DNA from: Tetracentron sinense
Taxonomy: Eukaryota > Streptophyta > Magnoliopsida > Trochodendrales > Trochodendraceae
DNA: 64,000 nt
Direction: 5' to 3'
Assembly: GCA_015143295.1 (NCBI GenBank)
Contig: CM026559.1
Coordinates: 25,062,826-25,126,825 of the forward strand
In this document: piece after piece, positions 1 to 10,808 of the stretch
Position numbering within the stretch: position 1 is the first letter of the stretch
Layout of the letters: each line of letters starts with the position of its first letter
Made by a program: the position numbers and the translations under genes
The notes under the pieces: generated by a model
Seen by the model: only the letters and a program-made list of their open reading frames with translations
Database searches by the model: none
What the model was told of the DNA's origin: nothing

Positions 1-357
1 TTTTTAATTGCCAGCTGTTAGTGGGCTAGTGATTGATGGATGGATTGCTTCATGCCCCGTAACATACCATAACATACCATACGATCTTGGAAATATATGG
101 CCCGTATTATTGTTGGGCTTCTCACTCTCACAGAGCCAACTCAACTCCCATGAACTCTAGTTAAATTTTTTTTTATCTCCTGGTTAAAATTTTTTTATTT
201 GATTTTTTTTAAAAACTAAGGATAGATGGGTGAACTCTAGGATGAGTGAATCTTAACCACAATTAAATAGAATGACACGTGGCATTGAAAGGGGACCTAA
301 GACGCACCTTCTTGCATCACCGAACGAGGAGGTGATTATTTTCCTTAGACTGGTGAT
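1..357. other. Intergenic, one MITE arm
   Basis: No gene seen. About 225-300 carries one arm of the inverted-repeat MITE family that recurs in this window (reading like AAACTAAGGATAGATGGGTG, then GTGAATCTTAACCACA). The rest is AT-rich. Confidence 0.4.
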
Positions 358-911
358 CTTCTCCAGTTGTAACTTGTAACCGGTTTTGGGCAAAACCGGT
401 TACAACCCTGTGGTCACCACATGTCTCTTTTTACACCCCTTAACTGTGGCTAAGAATCATCTACCCCTAGGGTTCACCCACCTCACTTTGGTTTTTAGAA
501 AAAATATTTTAAAAAAATTAACCCTAGGAGTTGATAAATTTTAACCACAGTTAACAAAATTTTTTATTATTTCTTAAAAAAAGATCTTCTCCAGTTGTAA
601 CCGGTTTTGGGCAAAACCGGTTACAACCCTGTGGTCACCACATGTCTCTTTTAACACCCTTTAACTGTGGTTAAGAATCACCTACCCCTAGGGTTCACCC
701 ACCTCTCTTTGGTTTTTAGAAAAACTATTTTAAAAAAATTAACCCTAGGAGTTGATAAATTTTAATCACAGTAAACAAATTTTTTTTATTATTTAAAAAA
801 AAAACCAAGAATAGGTGGATGAACCTTAGGGTTGAGTGAATCTTAACTATAGTTAAGAGGTGTCAAAAGAGGGGTAACCGGTTTTGGCAAAACCGGTTAC
901 AACTGGAGAAG
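358..911. mobile_element. Inverted-repeat MITE with a duplicated left arm (unit A)
   Basis: The ends are inverted copies of CTTCTCCAGTTGTAAC. Next to them is the perfect palindrome GTAACCGGTTTTGG...CCAAAACCGGTTAC. The left arm occurs twice in tandem (starting at 358 and 586) before the single right arm (about 800-911), so the element is arm-arm-arm rather than a simple foldback. Inner arms carry the ACCCCTTAACTGTGGTTAAG and CCTAGGGTTCACCCACC motifs found in other MITEs here. No coding capacity. Confidence 0.7.
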
Positions 912-1280
912 AATACGTCCGTTTTCCTTATTGTTGACCTCTACATTTCTATAGTCAAGAGTCGGATTTAAGATCCACTGAGATCCTTTTGTCCTGCGAA
1001 ATTTTCCTTCTTGGCGGGCCAAACATCTTTTTCCTGGTTATATCGCCTATCTTTTAGATAAGTCTCTTAAAGGGCGCGTGCTTGAACAGTACTTCTACTA
1101 CATTCATCACACCTAGCACTCCATTTTTTCTTTCATTAGACTTTGCTCTTTGAGCGTGGACCCATCGGAAAGGGACACGACTATAACTTGTTACTAGGTC
1201 TTAAGGGCCATGACCTACAACACTTGTTGCAAAATCAATTATGACTGCAATAATTCATATGAATAAATGCCTTCATCTTA
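912..1280. other. Intergenic, nothing recognised
   Basis: Mixed-composition DNA with no ORF or repeat that I can assign. It is conserved in unit B. Confidence 0.4.
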
Positions 1281-1427
1281 TGCTCTGTTTGTTTTGAAGT
1301 AAAATAGAGGAAAACAAAAGAATTTCACCAAAAATGTCAGTTATCCTAAAAAAAGTATACTTGGAAAATGACATTTTCTATAGAATTCATTTGTTTTCTC
1401 CTATTTTACCTCAAAACAAACAGAGCA
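1281..1427. mobile_element. Tourist-like MITE (PIF/Harbinger), unit A
   Basis: A 147 bp foldback with ends TGCTCTGTTTGTTTTGA and its inverse, followed inward by AGTAAAATAGAGGAAAAC and its imperfect inverse. It is flanked on both sides by TTA (1278-1280 and 1428-1430), the 3 bp target duplication expected for Tourist elements. Confidence 0.8.
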
Positions 1428-2012
1428 TTAGTGTGTGTAATTTTTTTTTGGTAAGATTAGCGCGTGTAGACTTTCTCTACATTAAAGGAACCGGTTCTTC
1501 TTCCAATAGAATGAAATGACCAACTGATAGGTGGCTCATAATTGATGGTCCATCCCATTCACCTCATTCCCAACACTCGACTTACAATATTAATTTAGGA
1601 TTTTTCCGGTAGAACTCTCCCCTTTGTACAATTGGGAAAGAAAGCGAGAGCTATTTTGTTTTCCAAAAATGCTAGCCCTAGTTGGAGTCTTCCAGAGATG
1701 CAAGGTTGTGGTAACAAGTGTCAAACAATCTTACAAGGTAACAATCCCACGTGCTGCACCCACTCTCACTTTGGGGCCTTGAATTGTTTTTGACTTAGTG
1801 CATCTTGGGCGAGAACGGATCACAAGCAATTGCGAGAGTTCAATCGCATATATGGATCTTAACTATTGGTAGAGGTTTATTTAATCTATATTTCCCGCTT
1901 TTTTTTCTCCTCCAATAGTCAAGCGCCACACGTGCCATTGAACTCTCTTGAGTTCAATCGCAATTGGCTGCGTTTCGGGCTAGTTAATTTTGGGTTAAGA
2001 AAATGCCACCAC
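1428..2012. other. Intergenic, nothing recognised
   Basis: No supported ORF. Near 1805-1960 a short stretch (AGTTCAATCGCA, CAATTG, TGCGATTG-like) appears in opposite orientations and may be a small decayed foldback, but I could not set its ends. Confidence 0.3.
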
Positions 2013-2483
2013 TAGGGTTGTAAACGGATGCGGATATTATCCGTATCCGATTTGTATCCGAATCCGTTTAGTCAGATAATTATCCGGATAGGTATTTGGC
2101 GGAGCGGATTCGGATAGTAAAATACTATCCGTTTATAATCGGATATGGATTCGGATACTGTTATATCCGATCTGATAAATATCCGTCCGATTATATAATA
2201 TATATAAATAATATATTTTAAATTTATAAATTAACATAACCTTTAAAATATATTTTTTAACAAAAATTTATATGTTTTTTAAAAATTAATTTATATTTTT
2301 TTTAAAATTAATAGGATAATTCGGATACTATTTGAATCTAGATATTTTAATCGGAGTCAGATACAGATATCATATTTCACTATCCACCGAATATTTATTC
2401 GGATTCGGATATTTGGATATATAATCAAATACGAATTCGGATATACCAATATCCGCTCCAAATCTGTTCCGTTTACAGCCCTA
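2013..2483. mobile_element. hAT MITE, 471 bp (unit A)
   Basis: Ends are TAGGGTTGTAAACGGAT and the inverse of TAGGGCTGTAAACGGAA, the typical plant hAT terminus. The 8 bp flanks are GCCACCAC and GCCGCCAC, one mismatch. The body repeats GGATACGGAT/ATCCGTATCC-type words. It lies just upstream of the first receptor pseudogene's TATA box. Confidence 0.85.
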
Positions 2484-2528
2484 GCCGCCACTGATTGAGA
2501 AAAGAATAGATGCTAATGCACTGTCTTG

Positions 2529-2545
2529 TTATCTATAAATATCTA
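2529..2545 (+). promoter_or_regulatory. TATA box of receptor pseudogene 1A
   Basis: TATCTATAAATATC lies about 65 bases before the ATG at 2602, a normal plant spacing for a short leader. Confidence 0.5.
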
Positions 2546-2601
2546 ATACTTGCTTATCCTATTTTAGCAACCGCTTCTACAACACAAGCCAAATCTGGGT
2601 A

Positions 2602-5600
2602 ATGGCGAAGCCTCACCTCGTCTTTCTCGTTACAGTGTTGTTGGTGCACTCATGCATAGTTGCATTCGTAGAATCTTTGTCCGACTTTACGGATCTGTCG
2701 GCTTTGATTGCCTTCAAGGCCCGAATTACGGTTGATCCTGATAACGTATTGGCGTATAATTGGACTACCATGTCCTCCTTCTGCAATTGGATCGAGGTCT
2801 TTTGTAGACACCATAGGCAAAGGGTCACTGTAGCGCCTCGAAACTTTTCGTACCTAATGAATAGTGTTTTCGTAGCCATTAGCCTTTCACATCGTCTAAT
2901 TAATAAATAAGGATGAATTTGGAAATTCTAAAATGTCAGAAATGTTTCTTTTCGAATGACGAATCCAATGCAAGTTGAATCGTCAAAATCTGACAAACGA
3001 GTCAAAAGATATGGCCGAAATAGCAAAATACCTGTAGAGCACTGATCGCTAGGGATCAATCGGTTCACAACCGATCGCTCGGTCCAAACTAGCGATCAAT
3101 CGGTCCAAAACCGATCGATCGGTATCTATTGACTAGTTAACTTTTTTGTATGGGGAAAAATTCCAGAGAAGGTATTTTCAACCGATCGCTCGGTTGGGCA
3201 CCGATCGCTCGGTTGGGCATCGATCGCTCGGTCATAAGCACCGATCACTCGGTCTTTCGCGTTTTTGCAGAATTTCATTAAGGGAATTTTTGGTCTTTTG
3301 GCCATCACCCCTTGGCTTTATAAGCCTTGCTCGAACCTTGGGTCCCCACACACCATCCTTAGAGATATTTGAGAGAGAGGGAGAGAGAACCTAGGGTTCC
3401 TAAGGTCCCTTGCATTTTAGAGGAAGATCAAGGGTTTAAACACTCTAGAATCATCACTAAGCTTGGATTTTTTCAAGCCCAAGCCTCAAGCTCGTGTGGA
3501 GCTCCTTTTCAAGCTAGGGCAGCGTCTTCCACGGTATTCTCAAGAGTTTTTCCTCTTCTTTTTTTCAAGGTTAGTACACCCTACTAACTCCCTTAGCAAT
3601 AACTAGGGTTTATTTTGTAAATGATGATGTGTTTTCCCCTTTTCTTTGAAATATGTCATTTTCCCTAAACCTAAACAAGATGAATAAGTGAATGTGTGGA
3701 ATGTATGAATGAAGGGTGGATGTTGAGGCGATTGGATGCCGTGTTGGTTGATGATTGTGTGTTGGAAAAGTGAAGGATGGACATTTCAAGCATAAGGAAT
3801 ATACTTTATGTGGTTTGATAAAATATATGCACTAAGAAGTTGAAATCAAATGACTATAAATGGATTGCACGCCATGTTTTTGATAAAATACCTAAACGAG
3901 GATTTAATGGATTTAAGGAAGAAAAATGAAAGTAGGCTTATTGTAATTTTTCCTAAAAATGATAAGTTGATCAAATGCTCCATATGTTATCTAAATTCTT
4001 GCATGATTATATTAAGAATAAGAATGTTATACATCTTCCCTTTTATTACACATGCTATCATGATCACTACAAGTGCTACACACACGATTCCTTTTATTTA
4101 TTCATGTCATCATGATTATTACACATTGCCACACACACACCCATGCATGTATTTATTGAGATTTTCCTAAAAGTATAAAGTATACAAACAACAAGAACAA
4201 GAATGTGATTCATGATATGAATGATAAAGCCGGATATCGGGCCGGTCAAGGGTAGGGCATATCCTTAGGATATGTCATACCTGGCTCACAAGAAAACAAG
4301 CATGATTGATAAAGCCGGACGTCGGGCCGGTCAAGGGTAGGGCATATCGCAAGATATGTCATACATGGCTCACAAGAAAACAAGATAAGGAGGTTGGTGT
4401 ACCTTTTCTACATATATATATATTTCACTGAAGGAAATTTACATTCTCGGCTCACAAGTTGCCTCAAGGGCACTAACCTCTGGCTCACAAGTATACAAGC
4501 AAGTCAAGTCAAGAACATGTCAAGAATATGACAAGAACAAGCATGACAGGTGTGATTCCCAAGATACAAGAACAAGACAAGAATAGGTTTTAACGCGACA
4601 AGCAAGTTTTGTAAAACAAGAAAAGCTATTTTCAAGAACAAGTCATGATTTCCAAATATGGGTTTTACCGGAGTTTTTGCATTCATTCAAGCATGTCAAG
4701 ATTATCACATTGCTTTACTTACTGTTATTTGTTATGTACTGCTACTATTGCTTTAGATTGAAATGATGAATTATATTTTGTTGCTTTTGTGTGATTGTTA
4801 TTGCTATGGTTAGCTAGTATCTTGTACTGACTAAGTATTTCATACTCAGCTGTGCTTTTATGTCGTCAGGTACCGAGGAAGCCCTCAACCCTGAGCCTTG
4901 GGTTGAGAAAGAGTATGTTGAGGAGAGAGAGCCTCCTATCCCGATACAGTCACAGGAGGATAGAGACCGCGAGTGTGTCCCTATTTAGATTACTGTTAGA
5001 AGAGAGAGTTGTGAGGGTTCTTATTTTGTATTTGATAGGTGGGCATGTCCACCTTTATTCTTATGATTATGTTTGTATATGTTAACTTGGAATACTTGTT
5101 TGAGTTACAGAAGAAAAAAAAAGTTGGTTCACGCTTCCGCACTTATGTTTAGTTTCCATACTCTGATTATTATTGCTATTACATTATGTTAGCCTTTTTC
5201 ATTACAGGATGGTTTGGCAGGTACGAATAGTCATCTCTAAAGTATCCCTTAGCTCCTAGGGGGTATTTTGGGGCGTGACAGTCACACCTTTGAATCTTTC
5301 TAACATGGGTATCCATGGAACCATTGAGCTGCGACTTAGCAACCTGTCCTTCCTTTTCTCTCTTGACCTCCGAAACAACAGTTTCCATGGTTACCTACCC
5401 AACAACCTTGGCCAACTAGGTCGCTTGAGGCAACTCTACATGGGGGGGAATGAATTAGAAGGAATGATTCGGCCAAGTTTATCCCAGTGCAGGGAACTTG
5501 AAGAAATAGCACTGGAACTCAACAAGTTGAGTGGATATGTGCCAAGAGAGCTTGCAATCTTACCTAAGCTTCATGTCTTACTTCTTTTTAATAACAGTCT

Positions 5601-5712
5601 TACTGGCAGTATCCCTCCTTCTCTCGGCAACCTCTCAATGCTAGAGAAGCTTGTATTTTCTAATAATAGCCTACGAGGAAGTATTCCACAAGAGCTAGGT
5701 AATCTCCATAAT
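2602..5712 (+). pseudogene. LRR receptor pseudogene 1A, N-terminal part only
   Basis: The 5' part of a gene like the receptor at 13,502. Bases 2602-2828 encode a signal peptide (MAKPHLVFLVTVLLVHSCIV...) and the LRR N-terminal cap with the paired-cysteine motif SSFCNWIEVFC. Coding sequence then stops at an inserted 2.45 kb solo LTR and resumes at 5281 with about six LRRs (GIHGTIELRLSNLSFL, LRNNSFHGYLPNNLG and so on). It ends abruptly inside the seventh repeat at 5712, where LTR-derived and copia sequence begins. No transmembrane or kinase part remains. The LTR sits exactly between GTCAC and a second GTCAC. A short secreted product from the first 76 codons running into the LTR is conceivable but unsupported. 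I regard it as a dead paralog. Confidence 0.88.
2829..5280 (+). mobile_element. Solo LTR, Ty3/gypsy type, in pseudogene 1A
   Basis: Begins TGTAGCGCCTCGAAAC and ends TTTTGGGGCGTGACA, flanked by the 5 bp target duplication GTCAC (2824-2828, 5281-5285). Length 2,452 bp with no internal domain, so it is a solo LTR. Parts: a cluster of GATC-centred palindromes at about 3040-3254; a TATA box (GGCTTTATAAGCC) near 3317; a two-copy repeat with GGGCCGGTCAAGGGTAGGGC at about 4228-4375; and the hairpin CTAAGTATTTCATACTCAG at 4831-4849. Similar architecture in the LTR with a tRNA-Met primer site at 27.7 kb supports gypsy affiliation. Older than the segmental duplication. Confidence 0.88.
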
Positions 5713-6290
5713 AAATCGAATTTGATATGCCGAAATAATAGTTTGGCTGAGCATTGAATAGCTCAGCATATACAAACCACTAGCTAACAGTGTTACAATA
5801 TAAATCATACCATGCTTACAATTCAAAGGGAAGAAATTCACATGCATGCTTAAATCCAAGTGCAGAAACCATCCTTAAAAACTTGCCTTAAATGTGCATA
5901 TGTTTGTAAAACCCATTTGTTTTCTTTACCACTTGCTTGAAAAACCATTACTTCATGCTTTACGAAACTTGTCTTGTTCTTGTGAGAATCAGGCTTGTCT
6001 TGTTAACATCATGCTGGAAGCTAGATGATTAGTTCCCTTTGAAACGACTTTAAGCAGGGTATGTAAATACCTTTCATTGAATATGCTTGAAACTGGGCCA
6101 CTAACATCCTTGACCAACCCTTTCGTTTGGCATTATCATTTACATCTTATCTTTGCTTGAAGCCGGATATAACATATCGTTGGATATGCCCTATCCTTGA
6201 CCAACCCTTTGTTTGACTTTGTCATTCTTGCTTGTGAAATTTCGTGAACGTTCTTGTGACTTTACTTGTGATTCAAATACCCGAATTTGA
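5713..6290 (-). mobile_element. Fragment of a related gypsy LTR, reverse orientation
   Basis: Contains the family hairpin as CTGAGCATTGAATAGCTCAG (5747-5766) and, near 6161-6215, the inverse of the GGTCAAGG.TAGGGCATATCC repeat seen in the solo LTR at 4228-4375. It joins the broken LRR sequence without a visible target duplication, so it marks a truncation or rearrangement breakpoint of pseudogene 1A. Confidence 0.6.
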
Positions 6291-6329
6291 ATATTCTGAA
6301 ACATTCTTTGGCAACCCTTTGCCTATGAA

Positions 6330-9300
6330 TACAAGTCCATTTTGAATATAGTTCCTCAAAGAATGTTTCAGAATATTTTATATGATATATGGAAAGGGAG
6401 GAAGCCTAATCTGAAGTATATCAAAGTTTAGGGATGCTTAGCACAAGTAGGACTCCCAAACTTGAATAATTCGAAGGTAGGCCCAAGAGATACAGACAGT
6501 GTCTTTATTTGTTATTCATTGTCAAGTAAGGCTTATAGGTTCCTCAACCTGGAGATACTGGCACCACATTTGATTGTGGAATCAATCAATGCAGATTTCT
6601 TTGAGCATGTCTTCTCGATGAAGAAAAGTTTGGATTTAGTGGGGGTTCAGCCTGAGTCAAGCAACAAAAGGAAGGAGCTAGAAAATCCTGAAGAGATTGA
6701 GCCAAGGAGGAGTTCAAGAAGTAGAATTCCCAATGACTTCAGGCCAGACTATGTCTGCTTCATCGAGAAAGATCCAGTCAACTATGTTGAAGCTATGTCA
6801 TCCAATGACCCTGTGTTTTGGAAGGAAGCAGTTGACTACGAAATGCACTATATCCTTTCTAACAACACTTGGACTCTTGTGAATCTATCCCCAGACAGTA
6901 AACCAATAGGTTGTAAGTGAATTTTTAAGAAGAAGCTTAAACCAGATGGTACTGTTACTGTCAATAAATTCAAAACGAGGCTCATAGCTAAGGGGTTCAG
7001 GCAGAGAATAGGCTTCAATTAATTTGATACCTATGCCCATGTAGCTAGGCACACTACCATTAGGCTCCTGATTGCTTTGGCTGCAATCAAGGACCTTATT
7101 ATCCATCAGATGGGTGTCAAGACTGTTTTTATAAATAAAGAAATTGAGGAGGAGATCTATATGGATCAACCAAGAGGTTTCATTCTTGTAAAGAATGATC
7201 AAAAAATTTGTAAATTGTTAAAGTCACTTTATGGCCTCAAGCAAGCTCCAAAGAAGTGAAATGAAAAGTTCAGAAGGATTCTACTCGCTGAAGGCTTCCA
7301 GACTAATGGCGGAGATATTTGTGTGTATAGAAAATTAGATGGAGACTCTAGAGTCATCATGTCTTTATGTGGATGATATGCTGATATTTGAAACGGATCT
7401 TGAACGTGTTAAAACTAAGATGTTCCTATCATCCAATTTTGATATAAAAGATTTGTGCGAAGCTGATGTTATCTGGGTATCAAAATTATTCAAAGTAGTC
7501 AAGGAATAACACTTTTACAATCAAACTACATTGAGAAAGTTCTAAAAAGATTTAACTACTTCGACAGCTCTCTAGCCCCTATTCCAGTAGACTCTAGCCT
7601 TAAATTGGTTAAGAACCAAGGCAGAAGTGTTTCTCAGTTGGAATATTCTCAAGAGATTGGCAGTCTAATATATGTCATGCATTACACAAGGTCCGACATT
7701 GCCCAGGTAGTAAGAATGCTGAGTAGATACACTAGTAACCCTAGTGATGAGCACTAGAAGGCACTGATGCAAGCCATGAGATACCTTAAGGGTACTGCAT
7801 CATATGGATTACATTTTGGAAAGATTCCAACTTACTGAAGGGTACATCGATGCGACGTGGAACTAATGTCTGGACAAGTCCACATCAGTGTCAGCCTAGA
7901 TTTTCACAACAAGAGGAGGAGCCATCTCCTGGAAATCAATGGAGCAGACGTATATTACTCATTCCACTATGGAATCAAAGTTTATTGCTCTCTCATCAGT
8001 AAGAGAGGAGGCTGAATGGCTTAAGAATGTATTAGTAGACGTACCGATATGGCTATGCCAGCTATAACAATTTATTGTAATAATCAGACGGTAATGCTGA
8101 AGGCATATAGGGAAAACTATAATGGCAAGTCTAGACAAATACGTCTAAAGCACATTCATATGCGATGACTGATAATTGACAGTGAGATCATTGTTCAGTA
8201 TGTTAAGTTAAAAGAGAACTTAGCATATCCTTTATCAAAGGGACTTGGCACAAACCATATGATAAAGATATCCAGATGAATGGGATTGAAAGCCTTGTAA
8301 CGTTTTTTACTAGGTAGAAACCTAACCTGATGAGTTTCTCATGTTCAATGGGATAACAAGTCTTTGTAATTAACTGTTTGAGTACTATCAATAAATAATT
8401 TATTTTCTTATATCTCATTTGAGATGAATCCTTTCTTGGAGTAGTGTGGATAGTGTGTTTATTTGTAAATTTCCAACCAACATATTATCCTGCTAAAGTT
8501 GAGAACTTTAAGAATTCTCTTAATGAGTGTTATAAAGCCTTAAATGGCTGAAAGTATTATAGGATCAGTCTAGATAGACTAACCTTTTTGAGAGCCTAAA
8601 GTTCATCCCTTTCTATGAGTTTGGGCTTAACTCTAGATCTCTCTGTAAGTCGGGACCAGTGTAGACGTAAAAGTACCGAGTTGTATGTACAAATAACCTC
8701 TAAAAGGAATGTGTGTGTGACAGGTTTGATTAGTAATTTGAGTTCGCAGTTCAAGGTAGGGCTATCAATGGATCAGATCATGATCTGGATCCGATCTGAT
8801 TAGTCGGACTTTGGGCCCTATATGTGATCCGTTGGATCGGATTTGGATCGGATCGGTGAAATCTGATTATAATCGGATCGGATCTGGATATAGGGTGATC
8901 CGATCCGATTAAATTAACTTTTTAAAATCATTTTAAATATATTTAATAGATTTTTTTATACATAAAGTATTAATTTTTAAAAAATTAACATTAAATAGAA
9001 TTAATGTAGGTAATATTAGATTTTTATATTATTAAAATAGAGTTCTTTTTTTTAAAATTAACCTTAATCGGATCAGACCGGATTGGATCGGATTCGAATC
9101 TTAGAAATATAATCGAACTCGGATTCGGATCGATTAATTTATGATCCGGCGGATCTCGGATCGGATTCGGATCTGTCAGATTCTTAATCGGATCGGATTC
9201 GGATCTAGGCAGATCCGGTCCGAATCCAACCTGTTGACAGCCCTAGTTCAAGGTTCTATCCACTAGGTTCTTATACTAGTTTTAACTTGTTTGCACTAAG

Positions 9301-9398
9301 TGAGGGTTCAAGTCGAAAGTCACCTTCATCTATGCACAGGATTTTCTAGAATGTCCATAATATAATCTTTTAAATAACTTTAAAATTAAGTGGGGGTT
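6330..9398 (+). mobile_element. Ty1/copia internal region, 5'-truncated and broken
   Basis: Recognisable copia pol fossils in order: the end of integrase and the linker (RRSSRSRIPNDF, then the reverse transcriptase start with WKEAVDYEM), reverse transcriptase words ([18 protein letters not shown]) and RNase H. The polypurine tract AAGTGGGGGTT lies directly before the 3' LTR. The gag and 5' LTR are absent. The reading frame is broken in several places. A hAT MITE is inserted at 8757-9245. Both units carry the same fossil, so it is older than the duplication. Confidence 0.85.
8757..9245. mobile_element. hAT MITE, 489 bp, inside copia (unit A)
   Basis: Ends TAGGGCTATCAATGGAT and the inverse of TAGGGCTGTCAACAGG, with perfect 8 bp target duplications GTTCAAGG at 8749-8756 and 9246-9253. 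The body is rich in GGATCGGAT/ATCCGATCC words arranged as inverted repeats. It is distinct in sequence from the hAT MITE at 2013 but shares the TAGGGYTRT-AA terminus. Confidence 0.9.
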
Positions 9399-10616
9399 TG
9401 TTGAATCTAATTTTAAAGTGATTTGTAAGTTAGTTCATAATGTTTTAAATATTAGGTTTCGATTCCTAAAAGTGTTTTGTTTTATTTCAAATAGATCCCT
9501 ATTTAATTCAAAAATATGGTGTTTTTGCTTTTGGGGTGACTTGATGCTTGGTCTCCTTGTGAGATAAGCTCATTTCACTTGCATGTTTTCTCTTTGAAAA
9601 TATAGCTCCACATCGGAAAGATAGAAGAAACTTTCCATCTTTATAAATGTTTTAAAACTTTACTAGAGTATAATTTTGTGGTGTAGGAAGCTCCTTTGGT
9701 ATATAAGACATCCATTTTCATTGCCTTTACACCATATCTTTGGCGCGAGACCTACGCTCGTGCAACGAGCATGCGAGCGGCGTGCACGTGCAGAGGGAAA
9801 TTGGCTTTGGGTGCTATGAGGCAAACAGTGCACTTCGCACATGCGCATCGTCGGTAGATGGACCATGATCGTGTGCTCCCTGCAAGGAGACACGTGGCGG
9901 TCCATGTGGGTGTGACCCACGCAGATCTGGGTGGGTTCAACCAACCCATGCGGGTTGGTGGACCTGGGTTCTTCATGCAACCCATCGGTTGATAGTTGGA
10001 GTGGTTAGATTCAATGAATTTGGACTGTTAGTAATTAGGGTGCTTAAGGCCCAACGAAAAGGTGTCATACCACTTGAGGCTCTATATAAGGAGGGGTTGA
10101 GAAGACTCAAACCCACCAGACGAAATAGAGAGCCCAGAAACTCTGTCGAAATAGAGTCAGAGCCCAAAACTAGTTATCCAGACCAATCCACAAAGGAAGA
10201 AGACCTCCATAATCAGTCCAACTAGAGAAGTTCTAACCATAGGCCCGTTCATGGTTCAAAACATATTCTAATTTCAGAATGTGATTCAAGAAATGGTTCA
10301 TCACAGATTGGTGCTACATGTAGCCCAATCATGGTGGCAAGCCCGAAAGGGCTAACCTATTGGTAGTCATTCAATTGACCCACTCAAACAGATCACTCTA
10401 ACCGGTTAGTCCTCAGACTAAACCAAATTGACAGATCGACATGAGATACTTGAATTAGACTGTCTAAGTCATCTTAATGGACACATCTAACAAATAGTCT
10501 AATTGGTTGGTTTACGGATTAAACCAACTTGACTGATTGAATTGAGATAGTCCTAACGGACTCAACCCATTCGACCATTCCAGTCCATATACTATTATGT
10601 TGCCAATATTATGGCA
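9399..10616 (+). mobile_element. 3' LTR of the copia element (unit A)
   Basis: Starts TGTTGAATCTAATTTTAAAG immediately after the polypurine tract. A TATA box (CTCTATATAAGGAGG) lies at about 10,080-10,094, followed by a purine-rich leader. The end near 10,616 (ATGGCA) is a guess, since no 5' LTR is present to compare. Confidence 0.65.
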
Positions 10617-10808
10617 GAAATTATGGTTGGCCTAAACTCTGGATAAAAATAGATTAATCATTTAATCAGTTTTTGTTATTTTTTATAATATAATTTTAAC
10701 TTATTATTTAATTGATTTCAATTAAATTTTTATTTTAACTAAACAATGGATATCATTTTGGACTAAAATCATGATTATGAGTTTTAGATTAATTAATTAA
10801 ATGAAATG

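Noticed and set aside
3850-4170. 106-codon ORF in the solo LTR, present in both units
   Set aside because: No domain or start context; its conservation is explained by the recent duplication of noncoding LTR sequence.
9989-10225. 78-codon ORF conserved in both units (also 45,371-45,607)
   Set aside because: It lies across the TATA box and leader of the copia LTR; conservation reflects the recent duplication.
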